From contig OZ038392.1 of NCBI GenBank assembly GCA_964036045.1, positions 42,704,978 through 42,768,977 of the forward strand: DNA of 64,000 nt, written 5' to 3'. Of the stretch, positions 20,206 through 30,700 are shown in pieces. Source of the stretch: Eutreptiella sp. 'Long Island Sound 2002'. Its lineage: Eukaryota; Euglenozoa; Euglenophyceae; Eutreptiales; Eutreptiaceae. The position numbers were made by a program, and so were the translations under genes. The first letter of the stretch is position 1, and the number at the start of each line of letters is the position of its first letter. The notes under the pieces are model-generated. The model saw nothing but the letters and a program-made list of their open reading frames with translations. It was not told where the DNA came from and did not search any database.

Positions 20206-21741
20206 GGGGGTGGTCGCAATGTCCTGCAGGGCCCGTGGGAAGGCAGCCGTGTCTAAGAACCGGGCACACCGGCCTGGGGGGGCGGGGAGTCCAGCCCAGG
20301 GGGTGGTCGGAGTATCTTTCTGGGCCCATTGGGGGGCGGCATTGTCTAAGAACCGGGCACACCGGCCCGGGGGGGACGGGGAGTCCTGCCCAGGGGGTGG
20401 TCGGAGTATCCTGCAGGGCCCTTGGGGAGGCAGCTTCGTCCAAAAACCGGGCACACCGGCCCGGGGGGGACAGGGAGTCCAGCCCAGGGGGTCGTCGGAG
20501 TATCCTGCAGGGCCCATGGGGAGGCAGCTTTGTCTAAGAACCGGGCACACCGGCCTGGGGGGGACGGGGAGTCCAGCCCAGGGGGTGGTCGGAGTATCCT
20601 CCAGGGCCCATGGGGAGGCAGCATTGTCTAAGAACCGGGCACACCGGCCTGGGGGGGACGGGGAGTCCAGCCCAGGGGGTGGTCGGAGTATCCTGCAGGG
20701 CCCATGGGGAGGCCGCTTCGTCCAAAAACCAGGCACACCGGCCTGGGGGGACGGGGAGTCCAGCCAAGGGGGTGGTCGGAGCATCCTTCTGGGCCCATGG
20801 GGCGGCAGCTGTGTCTAAGAACCGGGCACGACGGCCTGGGGGGGACGGGGAGTCCAGCCAAGGGGGTGGTCGGAGCATCCTTCTGGGCCCATGGGGAGGC
20901 AGCTGTGTCTAAGAACCGGGCACGACGGCCTGGGGGGGACGGGGAGTCCAGCCCAGGGGGTGGTCGGAGTATCCCTCTGGGCCCATGGAGAGGCGGCATC
21001 GTCTAAGAACCGGGCACACCGGCCTGGGGGGACGGGGAGTCCAGCCCAGGGGGGTGTCCGGAACCTCCTGCAAGGCCCACGGGGGGCGAACATCTGCAGA
21101 GAACCGGGCGCACCGGCCTGGGGGGGACGGGGAGCCCAGCCCAGGGGGTGTTTGGAGCCTCCTGCAAGGCCTATGGGGGGCCATCATCTTCGGAGAACCG
21201 GGCGCACCGGCCTGGGGGGGACGGGGAGTCCAGCCCAGGGGGTGTTCGGAGCCTCCTGCAAGGCCAATGGGGGGCCATCATCTTCGGAGAACCGGGCGCA
21301 CCGGCCTGGGGGGGACGGGGAGCCCAGCCCAGGGGGTGTTCGGATCCTCCTGCAAGGCCAATGGGGGGTCATCTGCTTCAGAGAACCGGGCGCACCAGCT
21401 TGGGGGGGACGGGGAGCCCAGCCCAGGGGGTGTTCGGAGTCTCCTGCAAGGCCAGTGGGGGGCCATCTGCTTCAGAGAACCGGGCGCACCGGCCGGGGGG
21501 GGACGGGGAGTCCTGCCCAGGGGGTGTTCGGAGCCTCCTGCCAGGCCAATGGGGGGCCATCTCCTTCAGAGAACCGGGCGCACCGGCCTGGGGGGGACGG
21601 GGAGTCCTGCCCAGGGGGTGTTCGGCACCTCCTGCAAGGCCGATGGGGGGGGTCACCGTCTCCAGAGAACCGGGTGCACCAGCCTGGGGGGGACGGGGAG
21701 TCCTGCCCAGGGGGTGCTCGGAGCCTCCGGCAAGACCCGTA
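20206..21741 (+). repeat. 94-bp satellite array 1
   Basis: About sixteen tandem copies of a 94-bp unit containing ACCGGGC, ACCGGCCTGGGGGGGACGGG, GAGTCCAGCCCAGGGGG, then GGAGTATCCTGCAGGGCCC or GGAGCCTCCTGCAAGGCC. The first two thirds use the ATCCTGCAGGGCCCATGGGG variant, the last third the CAAGGCCAATGGGGGGCCATC variant that dominates later arrays. The unit is exactly twice 47 bp and is stop-poor on both strands, so long frames here are not genes. Clustered G-runs (G7, G4, G5) make quadruplex formation plausible. Confidence 0.95.
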
Positions 21742-21807
21742 GGGAGCCACCATTCTGTAAGGCCCCTTACCCCTTGTCCCACTACGCTAGGCAGCAAGGC
21801 AGTAGGG

Positions 21808-22344
21808 CAGCAGTACCGGGGGTCATAACCCCGGGGTAGCAGTATTAGGGACTCAACGTGAGTCCTCATAACCTGGAACAACCCCAAATACCGCCGGGGC
21901 TTAACTCCCGAACGTAACGGTATTTGGGGCCCCCGTGGGCCTTTTAAGCCCACGGAGTGTACTGGGGCGTGGCTACCAGCACTTAAAGTCTGGCCTGCCA
22001 TACCCAATTCTGGGCTCGCCTTAGTACGGCCGGTCGGGTCCGGCTTTGGGGCACCGGGAGAGGGCCATTTTTACCCGGTTAAGCATTATCCATGGCAGTA
22101 GGCACTAATTATTACATTAGGGAATTACGCAGCGCATTTGTTTACCCCGCAGACATGCCCCTCTAGTGGTGCGCTCACCTTTGGGGCTGCCTTTGGGGGA
22201 TCGGGGGCTGTTACCCCTCCCGGACGCCCTCCCTGGTGTTGGCGCCGGGGTGGTGGCCGGGGGGCCTTATACCGTACCTCAAAGGATGTTGGATACCGGT
22301 ACCGGGGCGTCCAGCCGGACGGGGACGGGGACGGTTCCTCCAAC
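21808..22344 (+). repeat. Block S copy 1: conserved block with predicted RNA stems
   Basis: Non-coding block duplicated at 34512-35066. From 21816 it can fold as consecutive stems: CCGGGG/CCCCGG (21816-21821 with 21829-21834); GGACTCA/TGAGTCC (21849-21855 with 21859-21865); CCCCAAATACCG/CGGTATTTGGGG (21882-21893 with 21918-21929); CCGTGGGC/GCCCACGG (21933-21940 with 21948-21955). An 11-bp stem (21959-21969 with 22017-22027) then encloses two small hairpins (21976-21993 and 22003-22014), and GCCGG/CCGGC follows at 22029-22044. Differences from copy 2 keep the pairing. Function is unknown and I do not recognise it as a known RNA family. The rest of the block to 22344 is conserved but has no clear fold. 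Confidence 0.75.
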
Positions 22345-23044
22345 AACTTGACAGGGCGCAGCCCCGCAGCACCGGTCTTGAGAACACCAGCGTTGCCACT
22401 GGCCCTTCTCAGCAAACTCTCTGAGAAAGCGTTGTGAGTATCATCAGTCAAGACCCCGGTACCAGCGTGCCGGAATATTAGATTGGTCTGCCTGTTCGCC
22501 ACTCCTGCAAGGCAGAGCCCTGGCACCGAGCAGTAGTCACCTCGCGGAACCAGTCTGCAGGTCGAGCTGGCACATTTTGGACTCTTTCTGAAAGTGACTG
22601 CATCTGCAGCGACTTTGACCTGCACCTCTGCTCCTGTGGCCCCGGGACCCACAGGCCAGTTTCCAGGCACCGCGCCTCTGCTAGGGCGGGGGCCCCTCAC
22701 ATGCACCCTCCGGGGCCCTTTCCACCTGCACACCAGGACGATTGCCATGAAGACCCCGTACTGGAGCCTTCTCGGTGGCGCGTCCGGGCCCAGTTGTTCA
22801 CGCGGCCGGCCGCCGATGCGGGGCCCTGGAGGCGCGCCGCACGGGTGCTGCCAGCCTGTGAGAGGGGCAAGGGCAGGAGAAGGGGGTGGGGGGGGGGGCA
22901 GTGGGCAGGGGAGGTGGCAGGGAGCGGCCGCGGGAGGTAGTGCATGGGGGGCACCGAGTGCTGCATGGCGGTGTGTGGGATGGAGTTGGGGCAGAGGGCC
23001 CTGTGGGTGGGGCAAAGGCGTTGAGGGGAGATGGAGGGGGAGGC
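22345..23044. other. Spacer between blocks S and T, no gene seen
   Basis: 700 bp that differ from the equivalent spacer at 35067-35532 apart from shared patches. 22798-22870 (CGCGGCCGGCCGCCGATGCG onward) matches 35270-35345, and 22677-22800 resembles 38103-38232. No coding signal, tRNA or promoter was recognised. Confidence 0.6.
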
Positions 23045-23262
23045 TGTACCAGCCGTCCTCTCTAGGGATCGCTGGTACGTTCCCGGGGCCCTGGCGGCCG
23101 GTACTAGGGGGCCGCGGGCTCCCTCGGGGGTGGTGCCTGGCGCTGGCGCGCGCGCACACCCGACACTGTTAGTACACCACCCGTTTGGGTGGTGCCCGGG
23201 CCCTGTCGTCGGGGGTTTCGCACCCGGCACCCAGCCCGTGAGTAGAGCTGGGGAGTACTCTG
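23045..23262 (+). repeat. Block T copy 1: conserved block with a co-varying stem
   Basis: About 220 bp matching 35533-35752 and ending both times directly at a (GGTGT)n array. It begins with an 8-bp stem, GTACCAGC (23046-23053) with GCTGGTAC (23071-23078). Further inverted repeats include GCGGCC/GGCCGC around GGTACTAGGG and CACCACCC/GGGTGGTG around GTTT. The first stem is kept in copy 2 with three paired changes. Function is unknown. Confidence 0.7.
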
Positions 23263-23306
23263 GGTGTGGTGTGGTGTGGTGTGGTGTGGTGTGGTGTGGT
23301 GTGGTG
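23263..23306. repeat. (GGTGT)n microsatellite, 3' tail of LINE-B copy a
   Basis: Short pure pentanucleotide array. On the minus strand it is (ACACC)n following the LINE-B 3' motif CCTTCGGCA. Confidence 0.93.
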
Positions 23307-24000
23307 TGCCGAAGGTGCTGTTACCAAAAGGCAAAAGGCCGGGATGTCTACCCACGGGTAAAGGTAAACGGGCTGGGCTGTGTGTGTTGTGTGCGCGCCG
23401 TGCGTAAGTGTGTAGGCCTCGGCAGGGCGAGGGGGAGTCGGGGAGACCTGGTGAGTTCGCCTCTGGCGACCGCGCTTATTCCAGGAGCTCCCGCTGCACC
23501 CCTTCCCTTTCTGCTTGCTGGTGCAGGCGCAGCTCCTGCAACGCCCACGCCATCGTGCTGCCCGGGCCCAGGCGGGCCTTCAGCAGTGTGGCACGCGCCT
23601 TGGCGTGGGCGTACCTGATCCGTATGGACTCCTCCACGACGTGGTGGAGGAACTCCGTGCCCAGCGAGTGGGGCCCCGTACACTCCAGGTGGGCCAGCTG
23701 CATGGAGGGGGTCCGCAGGGCTGCCGCCCACTGCTCCAGCACAGTCGGTTCCCACAGCTATTGACGCACTGGGGCCGCCCGTGGCCCCACCTTCTGGTCG
23801 AGCCACGCTGCGAGGCGCCGGCGGGCTGGCCCCCACTCGTGCAATTGAGCCGAGCAGGCCCACAGGTGGGGTGCCGTCTCGGGCTGTGTCCCGCACAGGA
23901 GGCACGTTGTATCCAGCACCGTGCCCCGGTGGGAGGAACGGTGGGCTAGGACGGCCATGGTCGGGACGTTGTCCATGCGATGCGCCGTGATGTGGTGCTG
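23307..24000 (-). mobile_element. LINE-B copy a, 5'-truncated
   Basis: 3' end of a second LINE family on the minus strand: C-terminal ORF2 coding (stop at 23476-23478), a 3' UTR of about 170 bp, the conserved terminal motif GGTAACAGCACCTTCGGCA, then (ACACC)n. It is truncated at about 24000, where it meets the (GGTGT)n tail of copy b. It is nearly identical to copy b over its whole length. Confidence 0.9.
23476..23997 (-). pseudogene. LINE-B ORF2 C terminus (copy a), with nonsense codon
   Basis: Encodes the last part of a LINE ORF2: a CX2CX8HX3C motif (CLLCGTQPETAPHLWAC) followed by about 130 residues ending in REGVQRELLE. Compared with copy b, a CAC CAG pair has become CAA TAG near 23758, giving a premature stop, so this copy is dead. 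It has no endonuclease, RT or RNase H because of 5' truncation. Homology to copy b and to the decayed copy near 61.8-62.25 kb supports the assignment. Confidence 0.85.
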
Positions 24001-24166
24001 CTGGTGTGGTGTGGTGTGGTGTGGTGCGCTGCGGTGCGGTGCGGTGCGGCGCGGCGCGGCGCGGTGCGGTGCGGTGCGGTGTGGTGTGGTGTGGTGCGGT
24101 GCGGTGCGGTGCGTTCTGGTCTGGTGTGGTGTGGTGTGGTCTGGTGTGGTGTGGTGTGGTGTGGTG
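24001..24166. repeat. (GGTGT)n microsatellite with GGTGC and GGCGC variants, tail of LINE-B copy b
   Basis: About 165 bp of pentanucleotide repeat between LINE-B copies a and b. Runs of GGTGC and GGCGC are embedded, the same variant types as at 47093-47130. On the minus strand it is the (ACACC)n tail of copy b and the site into which copy a inserted. Confidence 0.92.
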
Positions 24167-24774
24167 TGCCGAAGGCGCTGTTACCAAAAGGCAAAAGGCC
24201 GGGATGTCTACCCACGGGTACAGGTAAACGGGCTGGGCTGTGTGTGTTGTGTGCGCGCCGTGCGTAAGTGTGTAGGCCTCGGCAGGGGGAGGGGGAGTCA
24301 AGGAGACCTGGTGAGTTCGCCTCTGGCGACCGCGCTTATTCCAGGAGCTCCCGCTGCACCCCTTCCCTTTCTGCTTGCTGGTGCAGGCGCAGCTCCTGCA
24401 ACGCCCACGCCATCGTGCTGCCCGGGCCCAGGCGGGCCTTCAGCAGTGTGGCACGCGCCTTGGCGTGGGCATACCAGATCCGTATGGACTCCTCCACGAC
24501 GTGGCGGAGGAACTCCGTGCCCAGCGAGTGGGGCCCCGTACACTCCAGGTGGGCCAGCTGCATGGAGGGGGTCCGCAGGGCTGCCGCCCACTGCTCCAGC
24601 ACAGTCGGTTCCCACAGCTGGTGACGCACTGGGGCCGCCCGTGGCCCCACCTTCTGGTCGAGCCACGCTGCGAGGTGCCGGCGGGCTGACCCCCACTCGT
24701 GCGATTGAGCCGAGCAGGCCCACAGGTGGGGCGCCGTCTCGGGCTGTGTCCCGCACAAGAGGCACGTTGTATCC
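24167..24774 (-). mobile_element. LINE-B copy b, 5'-truncated
   Basis: Second 3' fragment of LINE-B, minus strand, nearly identical to copy a. It is truncated at about 24774, where GTTGTATCC meets satellite beginning TCCTGCAATACACTG. It has the same 3' UTR and terminal motif next to (ACACC)n. Confidence 0.9.
24336..24774 (-). pseudogene. LINE-B ORF2 C terminus (copy b), open but truncated
   Basis: Uninterrupted C-terminal segment of about 146 codons: the CX2CX8HX3C zinc motif near its start, then an alpha-helical-looking tail ending QRELLE and a TAA stop. It lacks everything upstream of the zinc motif. The frame continues a few codons into satellite on the 5' side. It serves as the reference for the intact C terminus, against which copy a shows a nonsense codon and the copy near 62.2 kb an earlier stop. 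Confidence 0.85.
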
Positions 24775-27700
24775 TCCTGCAATACACTGCCTCACTGCCT
24801 GGGGGCAGTGGGCAGTGGACTTCGTGCAATACACCGCCTCACTGCCTGGCGGAAGCAGGCAGTGCAACTCCTGCAATGCACTACCTCACTGCCTGGGGGC
24901 AGTGGGCAGTGGAACCGCTGCAATGCACTGCCCCACTGCCTGGGGGCAGTGGGCAGTGGAACCGCTGCAATGCACTGCCCCACCGCCTGGGGGCAGTGGG
25001 CAGTGCAACTCCGGCAACGCACTGCCTCACTGCCTGGGGGCACGGGACAGTGCAATTCCTGCAACGCACTGCCTCACTGCCTGGGGGCAGTGGGCAGTGC
25101 AACTTCTGCGATGCGCTGCCCCACCGCCTGGGGGCAGTGGGCAGTGGAACGCCTGCAATGCACGGCCTCACTGCCTGGGGGCTGTGGGCAGTGCAACTCC
25201 CGCAATGCACTGCCTCACTGTCTGGGGGCAGTGGGCAGTGCAACTCCTGCAATGCACTGCCTTACTCCCTGGGGGTAGTGGGCAGTGCAACTTCTGCAAT
25301 GCACTGCCTCACTGCCCCGGGGCAGTTGGCAGTGGAACTCCTGCAATGAACTGCCTCACTGCTTGGGGGCAGTGGACAGTGCAACTTCGGCAATGCACTG
25401 CCTCACTGCCGTGGGGCAGTGGGCAGTGGAACTCCTGCAATGCACTGCCCAACTGCCTGGAGGCAGTGGGCAGTGCAACTCCTGCAATGCACTGCCTCAC
25501 CGCCTGGGGGCAGTGGGCAGTGCAGCTTCCGCAATGCACTGCCTCACTGCCCTGGGGCAGTGGGCAGTGGACCTCCTGCAATGCACTGCCTTACTGCCTG
25601 GGGGCAGTGGGCAGTGCAACTCCTGCAATACACGGCCGCATTGCCTGGGGGCAGTGGGAAGTGCAACTCCTGCAATGCATTGCCTCACGGCCCTCGGGCA
25701 GTAGGCAGTGGAACTCCGGCAATGCACTGCCTCACTGCCTGGGGGCAGTGGGTAGTGCAACTCTTGCAATGCACTACCTCACTGCCTGGGGGCAGTGGGC
25801 AGTGGAACTCCTGCAATGCACTGCCTCACTGCCTGGGGGCAGTGGGCAGTGGACCTCCTGCAATGCACTACCTCATTGTCTGGGGCAGTGGGCAGTGCAA
25901 CTCCTGCAATACACTGCCGCACTGCCTGGGGGGCGGTGGGCAGTGCAACTCCTGCAATGCACTGCCTCGCTGCCTGGGGGCAGTGGGCAGTGCAACTTCT
26001 GCAATGCAGCGCCTCACTGCCTGGGGGCAGTGGGCAGTGGAACTCCTGCAATGCACTGCCTCACTGCCTGGGCGCAGTGGGCAGTGCAACTCCTGCAATG
26101 CACCGCCGCACTGCCTGGGGGCAGTGGGCAGTGGAACTCCTGCAATGCACTGCCCCACTGCCGGGGGGCAGCGGGCGGTGCAACTCTTGCAACGCACTGC
26201 CTCACCGCCCTGGGGCAGTGGGCAGTGGAACTCCTGCAATGCACTGCCCCACTGCCTGGGGGCAGTGGGAAGTGCAACTCCTGCAACGCACTGCCGCACT
26301 GGTTGGGGGCAGTGGGCAGTGCAACTCCTGCAATGCACTGCCTCACCGCCTGGGGGCAGTGGGCAGTCAACTCCTGCAATGCACTGCCTCACTGCCTGGG
26401 GGCAGTGGGTAGTGCAACTTCTCCAATGCACTGCCTCACTGCCCTGGGGCAGTTGGCAGTGGAATTCCTGCAATGAACTGCCTCACTGCCTGGGGGCAGT
26501 GGACAGTGCAACTTCGGCAATGCACTGCCTCACTGCCCTGGGGCAGTGGGCAGTGGAACCCCTGCAATGCACTGCCCAACTGCCTGGAGGCAGTGGGCAG
26601 TGCAAGTCCTGCAATGCACTGCCTCACTGCCTGGGGGCAGTGGGCAGTGCAGCTTCTGCAATGCACTGCCTTACTGCCTGGGGGCAGTGGGCAGTGCAAC
26701 TCCTGCAATACACGGCCGCATTGCCTGGGGGCAGTGGGCAGTGCAACTCCTGCAATGCATTGCCTCACTGCCCTCGGGCAGTAGGCAGTGGAACTCCTGG
26801 AATGCACTACCTCACAGCCCTAGGGCACTGGGCAGTGGAACTCTTGCAATGCACTGCCTCACTGCCTGGGGGCAGCGGACAGTGAAACCTCTGCAATGCA
26901 CTGCCTCACTGCCCTGGGTCAGTGGGCAGTGCAACTCCTGCAATACACTGCCGCACTGCCTGGGGGCAGTGGGCAGTGCAACTCCTGCAATGCACTGCCT
27001 CACTGCCTGGGGGCAGTGGGCAGTGCAACTCCAACTCCTGCAATGCACTGCCTCACTGCCTGGGGGCAGTGGGCGGTGCAACTTCTACAATGCACGGCCT
27101 CACTGCCTGGGGGCAGTGGACAGTGCAACTCCTGCAATGCACTGCCTCACTGCCCTGGGGGCAGTGGGCAGTTGAACTCCTGCAATGCACTGCCTCACTG
27201 CCTGGGGGCCGTGGGCAGTGCAACTCCTGCAACGCACTGCCTCACTGCCTGAGGGTAGTGGGCAGTGGAACTCATGCAATGCACCGCCTCACCGTCTGGG
27301 GGCAGTGGGCAGTGCAACTCCTGCAATGCACTGCCTCACTGCCCTGGGGGCAGTGGACGGTGCAACTCCTGCAATGCACTGCCTCGCTGCCTGGGGGCAG
27401 TGGGCAGTGGAACTCCTGCAATGCACTGCCCCACTGCCTTGGGGCAGTGGGCAGTGCAACTCCTGCAATGCACTGCCTCACTGCCCTGGGGCAGTGGGCA
27501 GCGGAACTCCTGCAATGCACTGCCTCACTGCCTGGGGGCAGTGGGCACTGCAACTCCTGCAATGCACTGCCTCACTGCCTGGGGGCAGTGGACAGTGCAA
27601 CTCCTGCAATGCACCGCCTCACTGCCCTGGGGCAGTGGGCAGTGAAACTCCCGCAATGCACTGCCGCACTGCCTGGGGGCAGTGGGCAGTGCAACTCCTG

Positions 27701-30700
27701 CAATGCACTGCCTCACTGCCTGGGGGCAGTGGGCAGTGGAACTCCTGCAATGCACTGCCTCACTGCCTGGGCGCAGTGGGCAGTGCAACTCCTGCAATGC
27801 ACGGCCGCACTGCCTGGGGGCAGTGGGCAGTGGAACTCCTGCAATGCACTGCCCCACTGCCGGGGGGCAGCGGGCGGTGCAACTCTTGCAACGCACTGCC
27901 TCACCGCCCTGGGGCAGTGGGCAGTGGAACTCCTGCAATGCACTGCCTCACTGCCTGGGGGCAGTGGGAAGTGCAACTCCTGCAACGCACTGCCGCACTG
28001 GTTGGGGGCAGTGGGCAGTGCAACTCCTGCAATGCACTGCCTCACCGCCTGGGGGCAGTGGGCAGTCAACTCCTGCAATGCACTGCCTCACTGCCTGGGG
28101 GCAGTGGGTAGTGCAACTTCTGCAATGCACTGCCTCACTGCCCTGGGGCAGTTGGCAGTGGAATTCCTGCAATGAACTGCCTCACTGCCTGGGGGCATTG
28201 GACAGTGCAACTTCGGCAATGCACTGCCTCACTGCCCTGGGGCAGTGGGCAGTGGAACCCCTGCAATGCACTGCCCAACTGCCTGGAGGCAGTGGGCAGT
28301 GCAAGTCCTGCAATGCACTGCCTCACTGCCTGGGGGCAGTGGGCAGTGCAGCTTCTGCAATGCACTGCCTTACTGCCTGGGGGCAGTGGGCAGTGCAACT
28401 CGTGCAATACACGGCCGCATTGCCTGGGGGCAGTGGGCAGTGCAACTCCTGCAATGCATTGCCTCACTGCCCTCGGGCAGTAGGCAGTGGAACTCCTGGA
28501 ATGCACTACCTCACAGCCCTAGGGCACTGGGCAGTGGAACTCTTGCAATGCACTGCCTCACTGCCTGGGGGCAGCGGACAGTGAAACCTCTGCAATGCAC
28601 TGCCTCACTGCCCTGGGTCAGTGGGCAGTGCAACTCCTGCAATACACTGCCGCACTGCCTGGGGGCAGTGGGCAGTGCAACTCCTGCAATGCACTGCCTC
28701 ACTGCCTGGGGGCAGTGGGCAGTGCAACTCCAACTCCTGCAATGCACTGCCTCACTGCCTGGGGGCAGTGGGCGGTGCAACTTCTACAATGCACGGCCTC
28801 ACTGCCTGGGGGCAGTGGACAGTGCAACTCCTGCAATGCACTGCCTCACTGCCCTGGGGGCAGTGGGCAGTTGAACTTCTGCAATGCACTGCCTCACTGC
28901 CTGGGGGCCGTGGGCAGTGCAACTCCTGCAACGCACTGCCTCACTGCCTGAGGGTAGTGGGCAGTGGAACTCATGCAATGCACCGCCTCACCGTCTGGGG
29001 GCAGTGGGCAGTGCAACTCCTGCAATGCACTGCCTCACTGCCCTGGGGGCAGTGGACGGTGCAACTCCTGCAATGCACTGCCTCGCTGCCTGGGGGCAGT
29101 GGGCAGTGGAACTCCTGCAATGCACTGCCCCACTGCCTTGGGGCAGTGGGCAGTGCAACTCCTGCAATGCACTGCCTCACTGCCCTGGGGCAGTGGGCAG
29201 CGGAACTCCTGCAATGCACTGCCTCACTGCCTGGGGGCAGTGGGCACTGCAACTCCTGCAATGCACTGCCTCACTGCCTGGGGGCAGTGGACAGTGCAAC
29301 TCCTGCAATGCACCGCCTCACTGCCCTGGGGCAGTGGGCAGTCAAACTCCCGCAATGCACTGCCGCACTGCCTGGGGGCAGTGGGCAGTGCAACTCCTGC
29401 AATGCACTGCCTCACTGCCTGGGGGCAGTGGGCAGTGGAACTCCTGCAATGCACTGCCCCTCTGCCTGGGCGCAGTGGACAGTGCAACTCCTGCAATGCA
29501 CTGCCTCACTGTCTCAGAGCAGTGGGCAGTGGAACTCCTGCAATGCACTGCCTCGCTGCCTGGGGGCAGTGGGCAGTGGAGCTCCTGCAATGCACTGCCC
29601 CACTGCTTGGGGGCAGTGGACAGTGCAACTCCTGCAATGCACTACCTCACTGCCCTGGGGCAGTGGGCAGTGCAACTCTTGCAATGCACTGCCTCACTGC
29701 CTCTGCCTGGGGGCAGCGGACAGTGCAACCTCTGCAATGTACTGCCTCACCGCCCTGGGTCAGTGGGCAGTGCAACTCCTGCAATGCACTGTCTCACTGC
29801 CTGGGGGCAGTGGGCAGCGCAACTTCAACTCGTGCAATGCACGGCCTCACTGCCTGGGGGCAGTGGGCGGTGCAACTTCTACAATGCACGGCCTCACTGC
29901 CTGGGGGCAGTGGGCAGTGCAACTCCTGCAATGCACTGCCTCACTGCCTGGGGGCAGGGGGCAGTGCAACTCCTGCAATGCACTGCCTCACTGCCTGGGG
30001 GCAGTGGGCAGTGGAACTCCTGCAATGCACCGCCTCACTGCCTGGGGGCAGTGGGCAGTGCAACTCCTGCAATGCACTGCCTCACTGCCTTGGGGGCAGT
30101 GGACAGTGCAACTCCTGCAATGCACTGCCTCGCTGCCTGGGGGCAGTGGGCAGTGGAACTCCTGCAATGCACTACCCCACTGCCTGGGGGCAGTGGGCAG
30201 TGCAACTCCTGCAATGCACTGCCTCACTGCCCTGGGGCAGTGGGCAGCGGAACTCCTGCAATGCACTGCCTCACTGCCTGGGGGCAGTGGGCAGTGCAAC
30301 TCCTGCAATGCACTGCCTCACTGCCTGGGGGCAGTGGACAGCGCAACTCCTGCAATGCACCGCCTCACTGCCCTGGGGCAGTGGGCAGTGAAACTCCCGC
30401 AATGCACTACCTCACTGCCTGGGGGCAGCGGCAGTGGAACTCCTGCAATGCACCGCCCCACTGCCTGGGGGCAGTTGGCAGTGGAACTCCTGCAATGCAC
30501 CGCCTCACTGCCCTGGGGGCATTGGGCAGTGCAACTCCTGCAATGCACTGCCTCACTGCCTGGGGGCAGTGGGCAGTGCAACTCCTGCAATACACTGCCG
30601 CACTGCTTGGGGGCAGTGGGCAGCGCAACTCCTGCAATGCAGTGCCGCACTGGCTTGGGGGCAGTGGGCAGTGGACCTCCTGCAATGCACTGCCTTACTG

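Noticed and set aside
23180-23240. tRNA-like T-arm (GGGTTTCGCACCC) in block T
   Set aside because: No matching acceptor, D or anticodon arms at the right spacing.
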